NCBI GenBank assembly: GCA_964544085.1
Contig: CAZIZT010000003.1
Coordinates: 159,710-223,709 of the forward strand
Length of the DNA stretch: 64,000 nucleotides
DNA from: CAZIZT01 sp964544085
GTDB taxonomy: Bacteria > Campylobacterota_A > Desulfurellia > Desulfurellales > Hippeaceae
Direction of reading: 5' to 3'
The notes beneath the pieces were generated by a model. It was not told where the DNA came from. It searched no databases and was given only the letters and a program-made list of their open reading frames with translations. Positions within the stretch are counted from its first letter, which is position 1; every line of letters begins with the position of its first letter. Of this stretch, positions 55,059 through 64,000 are shown piece by piece. The translations under genes and the position numbers were made by a program.

Positions 55059-56774
55059 ATGTATAAAGCTATGATGAGAAGTTTCTTGGTGCTTGTGGCT
55101 GTTGGTTTTCTCTTTGTGCTTGGTGGTTGCGGAAGTGGAGGTAGCCTGACGACAAATCCGGCCGATGAGCCTGCTACTGCCAGCGTTTCAGTTCCCAATC
55201 AGTATCAGGTGGTTGAACCGGATGGCAAAACGATCATTCCTGTGACGGTCTACGTTTTCAAGGGGGATGGTTCTCCTGCCAACGATGTTAAGGTAGAGAT
55301 CTCAGCTGACCCGGACATAGGCACGTTCGACTCCTATTCAAAAAGCACGCAAGATGGAAAAGCCGTTTTTTACTATACAGTGCCCTCTTATGATGCTGTA
55401 GAGCAGTACGGAGAGAATAGTGTTACCATCAATGTTACAGTGGCAGGTACAACGGTTGAGGGTAGCACGGAGATTTACTTTAAAGTGTATACGTCCAAGT
55501 TGGTTGCCACGATACCAGATAACTCAACAATATTGCCTGCTGACAGTGATATTGTGGTGCCGGTTACGGTATATGCCTTCGCTGCAAATGGCAGACCTGT
55601 TTCTGGTGTCGATATCTTTGCAACGGCTACGCCAAATATCGGTTCTTTTGATTCTACTGTTGCCACCACATCTGATCAGGGAGTAGCGACATTCAATTAT
55701 AGGCTTCCATCAAGGGATGACGCTGATAAAGCCCAGGCAACCAGTGTTACTTTGAGTTTTAGAAGCGCTGATAACTCCATGGTGGATAACGTTACAATAG
55801 CATTTGACAATGTTGAGCTGGGTAATGGTGTACCAAGCGCTCTTCTGTTATCTGCCTCGCCTTCTGTTATTTATGTGAGTGGCATATCAGCGGGTCCTAA
55901 AATCGCTCAAGTTACAGCGAGGGTTGTTGACTCTGCCGGTAATCCTATTTATTCGGGTTATGAAATAAGATTTTCTCTTGTAAACGCGCCTTATGGTACG
56001 TACATATCACCCTCTGAAGTTACGCTAAAAAATGGGACAGCTATTGCAAACGTTGTGCCGGGATCCGAAGCGGGTACTGTGCTTGTAAAAGCCGAGGTTG
56101 TTGGTTATCCTTCTGTTGCAGCCTCATCAGCCATAGTCAACATAAGCGCTGGTGAGCCTTCAAAGATAACACTAACCGAAAGCGGTAGAGTTGAAGCGCA
56201 AGACGATAACGGTACACGCAGTATTAGAATATTTGCCCTTGTCAAGGATGCGGATGGTACACCCGTGCCCGATGGCACTGTTGTCTATTTCTCGCTGTAT
56301 GACACATGCGGTGGTTTGCTGCAACCACAAGGTATAACGAGCAACGGTGTGGCGACAGCAACACTGGTCTATCCGGGTGAATGTATCTGGAAGGGATATA
56401 CGGTTTATGCCGAGACGTCCGGTGGTGATGTACGTGGTAGTTACAACGGTAGTTATCCAGCCGTTGCGCCTGTGTCTCTTGCTCTATCTGGACCTACCAG
56501 TATTGGCCCTTCTGGTGGTTTTGTAAGAATATACGCTACCTTGAAGGATGAGAATGGAGATGGTTTGCCAATAGGTGATACACCTGTAAGGTACTCCTCA
56601 TCCGCTGATAATGTGACATTTACGCCCAATCCTTCAAATACTGATGCAAATGGTATATCTGTAACAGATGCTTACATACCTCCCCTACCTGCTGGTACCG
56701 ATAAAAGAACGGTGAGTATCACCGGCCAGGCTGGCTCTGCTATTGGAACGCTAAGTATTACACAATCGAGGTAA
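55059..56774 (+). CDS. Lipoprotein with tandem Ig-like (Big_1-type) domains
   Basis: A 571-residue exported lipoprotein with lipobox LGGC. About five beta-sandwich repeats of roughly 100 residues follow, with clear internal repeats such as [18 protein letters not shown] and [18 protein letters not shown], like the Big_1 invasin/intimin type. Such domains form extended adhesive stalks. It follows pilQ by 54 bases and ends at a strong terminator, so it is the last gene of the pil transcript. A surface or adhesive role is inferred. Confidence 0.8.
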   Translation: MYKAMMRSFLVLVAVGFLFVLGGCGSGGSLTTNPADEPATASVSVPNQYQVVEPDGKTIIPVTVYVFKGDGSPANDVKVEISADPDIGTFDSYSKSTQDGKAVFYYTVPSYDAVEQYGENSVTINVTVAGTTVEGSTEIYFKVYTSKLVATIPDNSTILPADSDIVVPVTVYAFAANGRPVSGVDIFATATPNIGSFDSTVATTSDQGVATFNYRLPSRDDADKAQATSVTLSFRSADNSMVDNVTIAFDNVELGNGVPSALLLSASPSVIYVSGISAGPKIAQVTARVVDSAGNPIYSGYEIRFSLVNAPYGTYISPSEVTLKNGTAIANVVPGSEAGTVLVKAEVVGYPSVAASSAIVNISAGEPSKITLTESGRVEAQDDNGTRSIRIFALVKDADGTPVPDGTVVYFSLYDTCGGLLQPQGITSNGVATATLVYPGECIWKGYTVYAETSGGDVRGSYNGSYPAVAPVSLALSGPTSIGPSGGFVRIYATLKDENGDGLPIGDTPVRYSSSADNVTFTPNPSNTDANGISVTDAYIPPLPAGTDKRTVSITGQAGSAIGTLSITQSR

Positions 56775-56788
56775 ACCTATCCACAGGT

Positions 56789-56823
56789 GGCTATCGGCTT
56801 TGATGGCCGATGGCCATTTTTTT
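56789..56823 (+). terminator. Intrinsic terminator of the pil operon
   Basis: GGCTATCGGC (56789-56798) pairs with GCCGATGGCC (56806-56815), ten pairs with one G-U and a seven-base loop, followed by A and seven T residues. It is the clearest rho-independent terminator in the window and ends the pil-lipoprotein unit. Confidence 0.9.
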
Positions 56824-56824
56824 G

Positions 56825-56852
56825 TTGCAATAACAAGCCACGATAATATAAA
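56825..56852 (+). promoter_or_regulatory. Candidate promoter for smpB
   Basis: TTGCAA (56825-56830) and TATAAA (56847-56852) with a 16-base spacer lie directly after the terminator. A start near 56859 would give a very short leader before ATG 56866. Confidence 0.5.
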
Positions 56853-56865
56853 CTCTCTTGAGGTT

Positions 56866-57312
56866 ATGAGAGAGATTGTAAATAGAAAAGCCCGGCACAA
56901 TTATGAAATCCTTGAGACATACGAAGCGGGCATCCAATTAAAGGGCAGTGAGGTTAAATCCATACGCATGGGTTCTGCAAATCTCAAGGATAGTTATGCT
57001 GAGATAGATGGCGGAGAGGTCTACCTAAATAACTTCCATATAAGCCCCTACAAATTTGCTTCAGCACACACCAACCACGATCCTTACAGGCGAAAGAAGC
57101 TGCTGTTGCATAAGAATCAGATAAGGAAGCTGATTGGAAGGGTTCAGGAGAAGGGTTTAACGCTAATTCCGCTGAGGGTATATTCCAAAAAAGGGAAAAT
57201 AAAAGTGGAGCTTGCCCTTGCGAAGGGTAAAAAACTATATGATAAACGCAGGGATATACGAAAACGTGACCTTGAAAGGGAACAGGAGAGACAGCTAAAA
57301 GAGATGTTCTGA
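56866..57312 (+). CDS. smpB: SsrA-binding protein SmpB
   Basis: A 148-residue RNA-binding beta-barrel protein needed for tmRNA rescue of stalled ribosomes. The core has [35 protein letters not shown] and HNFHI-like NNFHISPY; the tail [14 protein letters not shown] is typical. The start is ATG 56866; a longer open frame upstream runs into the terminator hairpin and is not coding. GAGG is close to the ATG. Confidence 0.96.
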   Translation: MREIVNRKARHNYEILETYEAGIQLKGSEVKSIRMGSANLKDSYAEIDGGEVYLNNFHISPYKFASAHTNHDPYRRKKLLLHKNQIRKLIGRVQEKGLTLIPLRVYSKKGKIKVELALAKGKKLYDKRRDIRKRDLEREQERQLKEMF

Positions 57313-57381
57313 CCATCCACTAAAAGGGCATCAATACAGTGAAAACTCAAAAGCAAAATGTATGAAAGGCAGGGTTGAGCT

Positions 57382-60300
57382 ATGCCAAAACGCACAGATT
57401 TGAAAAAGATTATGATAATAGGTTCGGGTCCTATTGTAATAGGACAGGCCTGCGAATTTGATTACTCGGGTACTCAGGCGTGCAAAGCTTTAAAGTCCGA
57501 GGGGTATCAGGTTGTCCTTGTCAACTCTAACCCGGCCACAATTATGACAGACCCGATGCTTGCCGACAGAACGTACATCGAGCCCATAACACTGGATTTT
57601 CTCGAGAAGATAATTGCCAAGGAACGTCCGGATGCGATTCTTCCGACGCTTGGTGGTCAAACTGCGTTGAATGCTGCTATGGATCTGGAAAGAAGTGGTG
57701 TGCTAAAACGCTACGGTGTTGAGATGATAGGTGCTAATGCCGAAACGATTGAGAGGGCAGAGGACAGGGAGCTGTTTAAACGGGCTATGGAAGAGATAGG
57801 TTTAAAGGTTCCTGCATCCGGTGTGGCACACAGTATGGAGGAAGCCAATCGTGTAATCGATAGTGTTGGTTTTCCGGTCATCGTAAGACCTTCATTTACA
57901 CTTGGTGGCACCGGTGCTGGTGTTGCTTATAACAGGGAGGAGTTTGAAGGTGTGGTAAAATGGGGGCTTGAGCAGAGCCCTGTTAGTGAAGTTTTGATAG
58001 AACAATCTGTTCTTGGCTGGAAGGAGTACGAGCTTGAAGTAATGCGAGATAAGAACGACAACGTTTTTATTATATGTTCCATTGAGAATTTTGATCCCAT
58101 GGGCGTGCATACAGGTGATTCTATCACTGTAGCTCCCGCCCAGACCTTGACGGATAAGGAGTACCAGCTGCTCAGGGATGCAGCAATAGATATAATCAGA
58201 AAAATAGGGGTTGAGACGGGCGGCTCAAATATCCAGTTTGCAGTGAATCCGGATAATGGTGAGTTTGTTGTAATAGAGATGAATCCTCGTGTTTCTCGAT
58301 CATCTGCACTTGCATCAAAGGCGACTGGATTCCCTATAGCCAAATTTGCTGCACTGCTTAGCGTTGGCTATACGCTTGATGAAATACCCAACGACATAAC
58401 GAAGAAAACACCCGCCAGTTTTGAACCCATGCTCGATTATGTGGTTACAAAGATACCGCGCTTTACGTTTGAGAAATTTAACACCCAGGATGAGCTGGGC
58501 ACGCAGATGAAGAGTGTAGGCGAGGTAATGTCCATAGGCAGGACATTTAAGGAATCTCTGCAAAAAGCGATCTGTTCGCTGGAGTATGGATGGGATGGTT
58601 TTGTCGACATAGAGTGTACTGATGACGAGTTGAAGGAAAAACTGATCAGACCCAACTCCAGAAGACTGCTTTATATCGGCGAGGCCTTCAGGCGTGGGTA
58701 CGATGTGGATCAGGTATTCGATTTGACGAAGATTGATAGATGGTTTCTTCACAACATAAAGGAAATTATAGACAAGGAAAATGAGATAAAGATGGAGGGT
58801 GTAACCTTTGATAACATACGCCATTTGAAGGAGTTTGGTTTTAGTGATTCCAGATTGGCACATTTGACAAACACGGATGAGGCTCACATAAGGCAGCTAA
58901 AAGAAGAGGCTATGTGTGCCTGTGTATACAAGATGGTGGATACCTGCGCAGGAGAATTTGAGGCTTACACACCTTACTTTTACTCCACCTATGAGGATGA
59001 AAACGAATCCGTACCAAGAGAGTCAAAAAAAGTTGTTGTACTTGGTAGCGGTCCAAACAGGATAGGTCAGGGGATTGAGTTCGACTATACGTGTGTTCAC
59101 GGTTCCCTTGAGCTGAAGAAAGAGGGTTTTGAGTCAATAATGGTGAATTGCAACCCAGAAACTGTTTCTACCGATTACGATATATCCAACAGGCTTTATT
59201 TTGAGCCGCTCACTTTTGAGCATGTAATGAATATTATCGAAAACGAGAAGCCCTATGGTGTAATTGTTCAATTTGGTGGCCAGACTCCACTCAAACTCTC
59301 TTTGCCTCTCAAGAATGCTGGAGTGAAAATACTTGGAACGGATCCAACAAGCATAGATATAGCCGAGGATAGGGAGCTGTTTAGGGATCTTGTGAACAGA
59401 TTAAAATTATTACAACCCGAAAGCGGTGTTGCAAAGTCTCAAGAGGAAGCCATAAAAGTTGCCGAACTTATAGGGTATCCTGTGCTTGTTAGGCCTTCAT
59501 ATGTGCTCGGCGGCAGGGCTATGGCTATAATCTACAATAGAGATCAATTGAACAGTTATATTGAAGAAGCCGTTGAGGTAACCGGCGACCACCCGTTGCT
59601 CGTGGATAAATTTCTTGAGGATGCCATTGAGGTAGATGTTGATGCGGTTAGTGATGGGCAGCAAACAGTGGTTGCCGCTGTAATGGAGCACATTGAAGCT
59701 GCAGGTGTTCATTCTGGCGATTCTGCATGTTCAATACCGCCCCGAACACTCAAAAGAGAAATAATTGATGAGATCAAGCGGCAAACTCGCCTCCTTGCTA
59801 AGCATTTAAAAGTAATTGGATTAATTAACATTCAATTTGCCATTAAGAATGAGAAGATTTATATTCTTGAGGTAAATCCGAGGGCGTCAAGAACGGTACC
59901 GTTTGTGAGTAAAGCAACGGGGGTTGCTTGGGCAAAGATAGCCACTCAGCTCATCATGGGCAAGAAACTCGACGAGCTTGGCGTTAAAGAGGTTGAGCCG
60001 ACCTATTATTCGGTCAAAGAGTCGGTTTTCCCATTTGTCAAGTTCCCTAACGTGGATGTGACGTTGGGACCGGAGATGAAATCGACAGGTGAAGTAATGG
60101 GTATTGCAGAAGACTTTCCAACGGCTTATTACAAGGCGCTTCTTGCTGCGGGCATGAGACTTCCACAGGAGGGAAGTGTATTTATCTCGCTTGCCGATCA
60201 TGATAAACCCCAGGGTGTTGTGATAGCGTCGAAGCTGACAGAACTGGGTTTTAGGGTGTACTGTACAAAAGGCACTTACCAGTACTTGAAAGGTGAGGGT

Positions 60301-60576
60301 GTAAACGTAGAGAGAGTCAATAAGGTAAGTGAGGGAAGACCCAATATTCTGGACATGATGAAGAATGGAGAGATTCAGTTTTTAATTAACACACCCTCAG
60401 GGAAGCGCTCAAGGACCGATTCATTCTTTATTCGAAGAACCGCATTGACTATGAATATTCCTTATTGTACAACAATATCTGGAGCTATAGCAGCTACGAG
60501 GGCTATAGAGGCCAGAGTTAAAGGTAGAACAATGGAGGTTAAATCCATTCAGGAGTACTATTCAAAGAGGGGTTAA
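57382..60576 (+). CDS. carB: Carbamoyl-phosphate synthase large subunit
   Basis: A 1064-residue enzyme of two homologous ATP-grasp halves (about 1-400 and 550-930), each with a [11 protein letters not shown] or [14 protein letters not shown] loop, and a C-terminal MGS-like allosteric domain (about 935-1064). It makes carbamoyl phosphate for pyrimidines and arginine. The small subunit carA is not in this window. It is followed two bases later by greA and then pyrK and pyrD, which suggests a pyrimidine operon. Confidence 0.97.
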   Translation: MPKRTDLKKIMIIGSGPIVIGQACEFDYSGTQACKALKSEGYQVVLVNSNPATIMTDPMLADRTYIEPITLDFLEKIIAKERPDAILPTLGGQTALNAAMDLERSGVLKRYGVEMIGANAETIERAEDRELFKRAMEEIGLKVPASGVAHSMEEANRVIDSVGFPVIVRPSFTLGGTGAGVAYNREEFEGVVKWGLEQSPVSEVLIEQSVLGWKEYELEVMRDKNDNVFIICSIENFDPMGVHTGDSITVAPAQTLTDKEYQLLRDAAIDIIRKIGVETGGSNIQFAVNPDNGEFVVIEMNPRVSRSSALASKATGFPIAKFAALLSVGYTLDEIPNDITKKTPASFEPMLDYVVTKIPRFTFEKFNTQDELGTQMKSVGEVMSIGRTFKESLQKAICSLEYGWDGFVDIECTDDELKEKLIRPNSRRLLYIGEAFRRGYDVDQVFDLTKIDRWFLHNIKEIIDKENEIKMEGVTFDNIRHLKEFGFSDSRLAHLTNTDEAHIRQLKEEAMCACVYKMVDTCAGEFEAYTPYFYSTYEDENESVPRESKKVVVLGSGPNRIGQGIEFDYTCVHGSLELKKEGFESIMVNCNPETVSTDYDISNRLYFEPLTFEHVMNIIENEKPYGVIVQFGGQTPLKLSLPLKNAGVKILGTDPTSIDIAEDRELFRDLVNRLKLLQPESGVAKSQEEAIKVAELIGYPVLVRPSYVLGGRAMAIIYNRDQLNSYIEEAVEVTGDHPLLVDKFLEDAIEVDVDAVSDGQQTVVAAVMEHIEAAGVHSGDSACSIPPRTLKREIIDEIKRQTRLLAKHLKVIGLINIQFAIKNEKIYILEVNPRASRTVPFVSKATGVAWAKIATQLIMGKKLDELGVKEVEPTYYSVKESVFPFVKFPNVDVTLGPEMKSTGEVMGIAEDFPTAYYKALLAAGMRLPQEGSVFISLADHDKPQGVVIASKLTELGFRVYCTKGTYQYLKGEGVNVERVNKVSEGRPNILDMMKNGEIQFLINTPSGKRSRTDSFFIRRTALTMNIPYCTTISGAIAATRAIEARVKGRTMEVKSIQEYYSKRG

Positions 60577-60578
60577 AA

Positions 60579-61049
60579 ATGGCGGATAAGATTTTAATGA
60601 CACCGGAGGGATATCAAAGAATTGTAAAGGAGATGGAGGATCTACAGAAGAACCAGAGACCCGCAATTATCAAGGAGATAGAGGAAGCCAGAGCGAAGGG
60701 TGATCTTAGCGAAAACGCTGAGTACCACGCTGCAAGAGAAAGGCATGCGTTGATTGAGAGAAGAATATCTGAGCTTTCGAAAAAGATAAACAATGCACAG
60801 GTGGTCGATCCAAGGAGCGTACCTAAGGATAGGGTAGGTTTTGGCTGTACAGTGGTTCTCTACGATGTTGATAACGATGAAACGGTAGAGTATATGATCG
60901 TGGGTGAAGATGAGTCGGATCCCAATAACGGTAAGATATCTATCAATAGTCCTATAGCACAGGCACTGCTTGGTAAAGAGGAAGGCGACGAAGTGGAAGT
61001 TAAGGTACCTGCTGGTAGCAGAAGATTCGAGATAGAAGAGATAAGATGA
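60579..61049 (+). CDS. greA: Transcription elongation factor GreA
   Basis: A 156-residue protein with an N-terminal coiled-coil hairpin bearing the acidic tip GDLSENAEYHAARERHALIE and a C-terminal FKBP-like domain. It restarts backtracked RNA polymerase. The acidic residues at the tip (Asp and Glu of GDLSENAEY) are present. It sits between carB and pyrK with a two-base gap and a four-base overlap, so it is co-transcribed with pyrimidine genes. Confidence 0.96.
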   Translation: MADKILMTPEGYQRIVKEMEDLQKNQRPAIIKEIEEARAKGDLSENAEYHAARERHALIERRISELSKKINNAQVVDPRSVPKDRVGFGCTVVLYDVDNDETVEYMIVGEDESDPNNGKISINSPIAQALLGKEEGDEVEVKVPAGSRRFEIEEIR

Positions 61050-61780
61050 GACTAAAGATAGTGTCTAATCGGCAGATTGCCTGCGGGACTTTTCGCCTTG
61101 ATCTTGAAAACCCGGGTTTGTTCAACGTTGCACCCGGCCAGTTCTTTATGTTGCGTATCAATGAGCATATTTGTCCTACGTTAAGACGCCCGCTGAGTAT
61201 AGCAGATTTTAAGGATAAATCTATTGGTTTTATATATAAGGTAGTAGGTGAGGGCACGCGGATGCTCACAGAAAAGAGAGCCGGTGAGTTTATTGACGTG
61301 CTTGGTCCACTGGGCAGAGGTTTTGATCTTTCGGATGCTACTCTCGGAAGAGTTGTGCTTGTAGGTGGGGGAATAGGTGTAGCACCACTTTTGTATTTAA
61401 AAGAGATTCTACACAATTACAACAATGTGGAGTACTCGTTTTTAGCAGGGTATAACACCTCCTGTGAGATCTTTGCAGATTTTGGTAATGTCGCAACAAT
61501 GGACGGTAGTCGGGGTTTCAAAGGAAGCGTGGTTGATTATGCAAAGCAATGTATAGATGAGAATACTCTTGTGTTTGCATGTGGTCCTTATGGTATGCTT
61601 GGTGCCCTTGCTAAATTGTGCAATGAAAGGGGTTGCAGGATGCAGGTTTCACTGGAAGAGCGAATGGGCTGCGGTGTAGGTGCATGTTTGGGTTGTGTCG
61701 TTATGTGCTCAGATGGCAACTACAGAAGGGTCTGCAAAGAGGGGCCTGTCTTTGATTATAGGCGGATAAAATGGCAGTGA
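61046..61780 (+). CDS. pyrK: Dihydroorotate dehydrogenase electron-transfer subunit
   Basis: A 244-residue FAD/2Fe-2S protein. The FAD-binding pattern is RRPLSIADF, and the 2Fe-2S cluster cysteines lie in CGVGACLGCVVMC and a later RRVC. It moves electrons from the PyrD FMN to NAD. It is coupled to pyrD, overlapping by ten bases, which marks pyrD as class 1B. Confidence 0.95.
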   Translation: MRLKIVSNRQIACGTFRLDLENPGLFNVAPGQFFMLRINEHICPTLRRPLSIADFKDKSIGFIYKVVGEGTRMLTEKRAGEFIDVLGPLGRGFDLSDATLGRVVLVGGGIGVAPLLYLKEILHNYNNVEYSFLAGYNTSCEIFADFGNVATMDGSRGFKGSVVDYAKQCIDENTLVFACGPYGMLGALAKLCNERGCRMQVSLEERMGCGVGACLGCVVMCSDGNYRRVCKEGPVFDYRRIKWQ

Positions 61781-62685
61781 ATCTCTCGGTAAGATTGGCC
61801 AATCTAATATTTAAAAATCCTGTACTCGCCGCCTCGGGCACATTTGGGTATGGCGTGGAGTATGCAGAATTCATAGATGTAAACAGGCTTGGTGGTTTTG
61901 TAACAAAGGGTTTGAGTCTTAGAGAACGTGCTGGCAATCCACCGCCGAGGATAGCTGAGACACCATGCGGCATGCTGAACGCTATAGGACTTCAGAATCC
62001 CGGGCTTGAGCATTTTTTAACAAACGAACTACCAGAAATAGAGCATCTCTCATGCCATATAATCGTTAATATCTATGCCCACAATGCCGATGAATTTGCC
62101 GAGCTTGCACATAGGGTCTCTTCTCAGGATGGTGTTAGTGCGCTTGAGATAAACCTTTCCTGCCCAAACGTGTCTAAGGGTGGTGTGTTGTTTGGTAAAA
62201 ACCCGACTGATGTGTACGAGCTGACAAGAACGGTTAAATCCGCATCTAAAAAGCCGGTTATCGTTAAGTTGACGCCCAATGTTGCCGATATCTGCGATGT
62301 TGCTGTAGCGGCTGAAGAAGCTGGTGCGGATGCTATCAGCCTGATAAATACGCTTACGGGAATGGTGATTGATGTTGAGAAAAGAAAGCCGTTGCTGGGG
62401 AACCGTATTGGTGGTTTGAGTGGCCCTGCTATCTATCCTGTTGGCGTTAGAATGGTGTATGAGGTGTTTGAGTGTGTGAGTGTACCAATTGTAGGTATGG
62501 GTGGTATCTACAATACGGATGTTGCTCTACAGTATATAATGGCGGGGGCTTCCCTGATTCAGGTAGGTACGGCGAACTTCATAAAGCCCGATACCATGCT
62601 TGACATTATCAAGGGTTTGGAGAGATACTGTGAGACGCATAATATCGATTCTATCTCTGATATCGTTGGTGTTGCTCATAGCTGA
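61771..62685 (+). CDS. pyrD: Dihydroorotate dehydrogenase catalytic subunit (class 1B)
   Basis: A 304-residue FMN TIM-barrel enzyme that oxidises dihydroorotate to orotate. The active-site cysteine is in EINLSCPNVSKGG, and GMGGIYNTDVALQYIMAGAS and VGTANF bind FMN phosphate. The neighbouring pyrK shows the NAD-dependent 1B type. Its 3' end overlaps the LolA-like gene by 56 bases. Confidence 0.96.
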   Translation: MAVNLSVRLANLIFKNPVLAASGTFGYGVEYAEFIDVNRLGGFVTKGLSLRERAGNPPPRIAETPCGMLNAIGLQNPGLEHFLTNELPEIEHLSCHIIVNIYAHNADEFAELAHRVSSQDGVSALEINLSCPNVSKGGVLFGKNPTDVYELTRTVKSASKKPVIVKLTPNVADICDVAVAAEEAGADAISLINTLTGMVIDVEKRKPLLGNRIGGLSGPAIYPVGVRMVYEVFECVSVPIVGMGGIYNTDVALQYIMAGASLIQVGTANFIKPDTMLDIIKGLERYCETHNIDSISDIVGVAHS

Positions 62686-63157
62686 GGTTGTTTGCTCAGC
62701 CTCAAGCATTGACCACTTCTTTCATTTTTATAACAACAGACCTCTAAAGTTGAAATTTACGCAGATATCCGTGAATGGAATGAGCGGGCAAAGGATATCC
62801 AGAAGCGGTATACTTATCGTAAAACCAAAACAAGAGCTCGTTTTTGACTATCCTAAAGAAAGGGTAATAATCAACGATTTTGAAGTTGTGGATTACAAGA
62901 ATGGTAGCAGATACGTTTATAAACTTACAGGATTCAACAGGGTCCTCTTTCACCTGTTCTTGGGCCAGAAAAAAATAACGGATCTGTTCAGGGTAAAGAA
63001 AACAGGGAACAACACCTTTGTGCTTTTGCCGCGCTACAAAAGCAGCATAGACAGGATATATGTGCGTTTTGACAAAAACAGGATTGTTGGCCTGACCATA
63101 ATCGATATCTATTCCAACCGTATTATTTACGCCTTCCATGATACTGCTGCTAAGTGA
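62630..63157 (+). CDS. lolA: LolA-like outer-membrane lipoprotein carrier
   Basis: A 175-residue exported protein. A signal peptide (about 1-24, ending VVCSA) is followed by a LolA-like half-barrel with LKLKFTQISVN, SRSGILIVKPKQELVFDYP and DDFEVVDYKNG-like INDFEVVDYKNG. LolA ferries lipoproteins from LolCDE to the outer membrane, consistent with the several lipoproteins in the window. The start is GTG 62630 after GGAGAGA, inside the pyrD 3' end. A longer upstream frame is not supported by a ribosome binding site. Confidence 0.75.
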   Translation: MRRIISILSLISLVLLIAEVVCSASSIDHFFHFYNNRPLKLKFTQISVNGMSGQRISRSGILIVKPKQELVFDYPKERVIINDFEVVDYKNGSRYVYKLTGFNRVLFHLFLGQKKITDLFRVKKTGNNTFVLLPRYKSSIDRIYVRFDKNRIVGLTIIDIYSNRIIYAFHDTAAK

Positions 63158-64000
63158 GTATGAAGGCGAAATTTACGGATTACTTGAAGCCTTCAGCTTC
63201 CATAAGTATGGCGATCTTTATAAGTACAGGAATCTGCTTGTCTATGTAAATAGAGGTGCTGGCTCGTTAAATTTAGCATTCAGGGCAAGGCAGATACTCG
63301 ACCAAAACAGTGTGAGCGTTGCTCTTCTATTCGGCCTTGCTGGTGATGTTACGCACAGGTTTGAGAAAGGACAGTTCGTATCGCTAAAACAGGTAAAGCT
63401 TATGAATGCAAAAAGACCCCTTTTCAATCCGATAGACCTGAGAACGCTTCAGGGGTTTACAGAGGCCGTTGGCGTAACATTGCTGGACGAATTTGATTTT
63501 GATAGCGATTACCTGTCTCTGTTCGGCGATATTGTGGATAGGGAAAGTTATCTGTTTGCAAGGGCTCTTTGTGGCGATTTTGGTGTTGTTTTGAGGTGCA
63601 TAAGCGACGGAAATGAGCAGGAAGCTATTGTGCGTATAAAAAAGGAGGGATTTAACTACGAGCATGGTAAACTGCTTGGGGTTGCTGAATCTCTGATGCG
63701 TGCCGATGGCGATGAGCTTTATCTGGAGATAGTAAGGTACACTGGTCTGTTAGAGGAGAAAACGGTTTTGGCTCTGAAGAGATTCATACAGAAGAATAGG
63801 CTGAGCTTCACCATGAGGCAGTCCCTCTACAGAAAGATACGAAAGAACACGATATTGCGAAGGAAACACGCACACTTTGATGACGATAAAAGGGGGTTTC
63901 AAGCCATCTTTGTTGAGAAAGGGGTCTCTCTATCGGATAATGTTCGCAAAGGGTTTAAAGCAATTTACCGTGTGGATGAGTATCTGCGCTACTTTCATAA
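63138..64000 (+). CDS. Nucleosidase/phosphorylase-like protein, truncated at the window end
   Basis: An open frame from ATG 63138 runs past the window end (287 residues visible). The N-terminal 150 residues resemble the purine nucleosidase/phosphorylase fold: VNRGAGSLNLAFRARQIL, LLFGLAGDV, and DRESYLFARALC followed by LRCISDGNE, which parallel the MTA/SAH nucleosidase segments for the ribose and base. A charged, Lys/Arg-rich region of at least 130 residues follows and is not part of that fold. The start lies inside the LolA-like gene (20-base overlap) with no clear ribosome binding site. Substrate unknown; the family match is moderate. Confidence 0.55.
   Translation, partial: MILLLSEYEGEIYGLLEAFSFHKYGDLYKYRNLLVYVNRGAGSLNLAFRARQILDQNSVSVALLFGLAGDVTHRFEKGQFVSLKQVKLMNAKRPLFNPIDLRTLQGFTEAVGVTLLDEFDFDSDYLSLFGDIVDRESYLFARALCGDFGVVLRCISDGNEQEAIVRIKKEGFNYEHGKLLGVAESLMRADGDELYLEIVRYTGLLEEKTVLALKRFIQKNRLSFTMRQSLYRKIRKNTILRRKHAHFDDDKRGFQAIFVEKGVSLSDNVRKGFKAIYRVDEYLRYFH

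Noticed and set aside
56800..56865. N-terminal extension of SmpB
   Set aside because: It begins inside the loop of the pil terminator and crosses a candidate promoter; ATG 56866 gives the normal SmpB start.
58315..58887. Leftward open frame of 190 codons inside carB
   Set aside because: Antisense shadow of a highly conserved gene.

Overview
This 64 kb window is densely packed bacterial chromosome: about 56 protein genes, one tRNA gene and no gene-free stretch over 300 bases (the longest gap, 32480-32701, is about 220 bases). No insertion sequence, prophage, CRISPR array or rRNA gene was seen. Outer-membrane features (porin, PilQ secretin, LolA-like carrier, lipoproteins) mark a Gram-negative cell. 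A tungsten/molybdenum-type aldehyde:ferredoxin oxidoreductase with its own polyferredoxin, butyrate kinase/phosphotransbutyrylase genes and an archaeal-type KaiC-like pair suggest an anaerobe, perhaps a thermophile of the Desulfurellales (Hippea-like) or a relative. That placement is inference from gene content and should be tested with a marker-gene tree.

Layout. 1-1860: a thioredoxin-like end fragment, then a leftward pair of a KaiC-like ATPase and its near-KaiC HTH partner. 2022-6028: butyrate kinase, an HTH-cupin-phosphotransbutyrylase fusion, and a sodium:solute symporter. 6025-18209: a leftward run of mostly overlapping genes, read in order pstC-pstA-pstB-phoU-phoB-phoR, a UDP-sugar dehydrogenase, xseB, ispA, hisB, mtaB, a metallo-beta-lactamase-fold hydrolase, a lipid kinase and a PAP2 enzyme. 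18357-21036: a divergent Gly/Ser-rich porin and pstS, with a Pho-box-like repeat between the two directions. 21180-24292: tRNA-Ala, a DUF1232 gene, pyrG and holA. 24298-30277: galE, a proline-catabolic pair (pruA, proline dehydrogenase), and a coupled pair of a serine-palmitoyltransferase-like enzyme and a GNAT-like acyltransferase. 30407-35221: a DUF3160 protein, a cupin, and aldehyde oxidoreductase with ferredoxin. 35404-50053: a rightward run starting as a short dcw cluster (mraZ, rsmH, ftsL, ftsI) and continuing through a U32 protein, rsmD, coaD, an aminotransferase, a TPR protein, PBP1A, rluD, an FN3 lipoprotein and comM. 50201-56774: pilMNOPQ and an Ig-like lipoprotein, closed by a clear terminator. 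56866-64000: smpB, carB, greA, pyrK, pyrD, a LolA-like gene and a nucleosidase-like gene cut by the window end.

Four things stand out. (1) A DNA-binding-type HTH and a cupin are fused to a complete phosphotransbutyrylase, translationally coupled to butyrate kinase; this looks like an enzyme that may regulate its own pathway. (2) The SPT-like/GNAT pair resembles the core of bacterial ceramide synthesis, and the window also encodes an Aur1-like PAP2 enzyme and an LCB5-family lipid kinase. (3) The KaiC/near-KaiC pair has a palindromic site just before its ribosome binding site. (4) Two genes (pstS and the DUF3160 gene) have leader hairpins that would bury their ribosome binding sites. All functions are read from sequence motifs and recalled family features; no searches were run.
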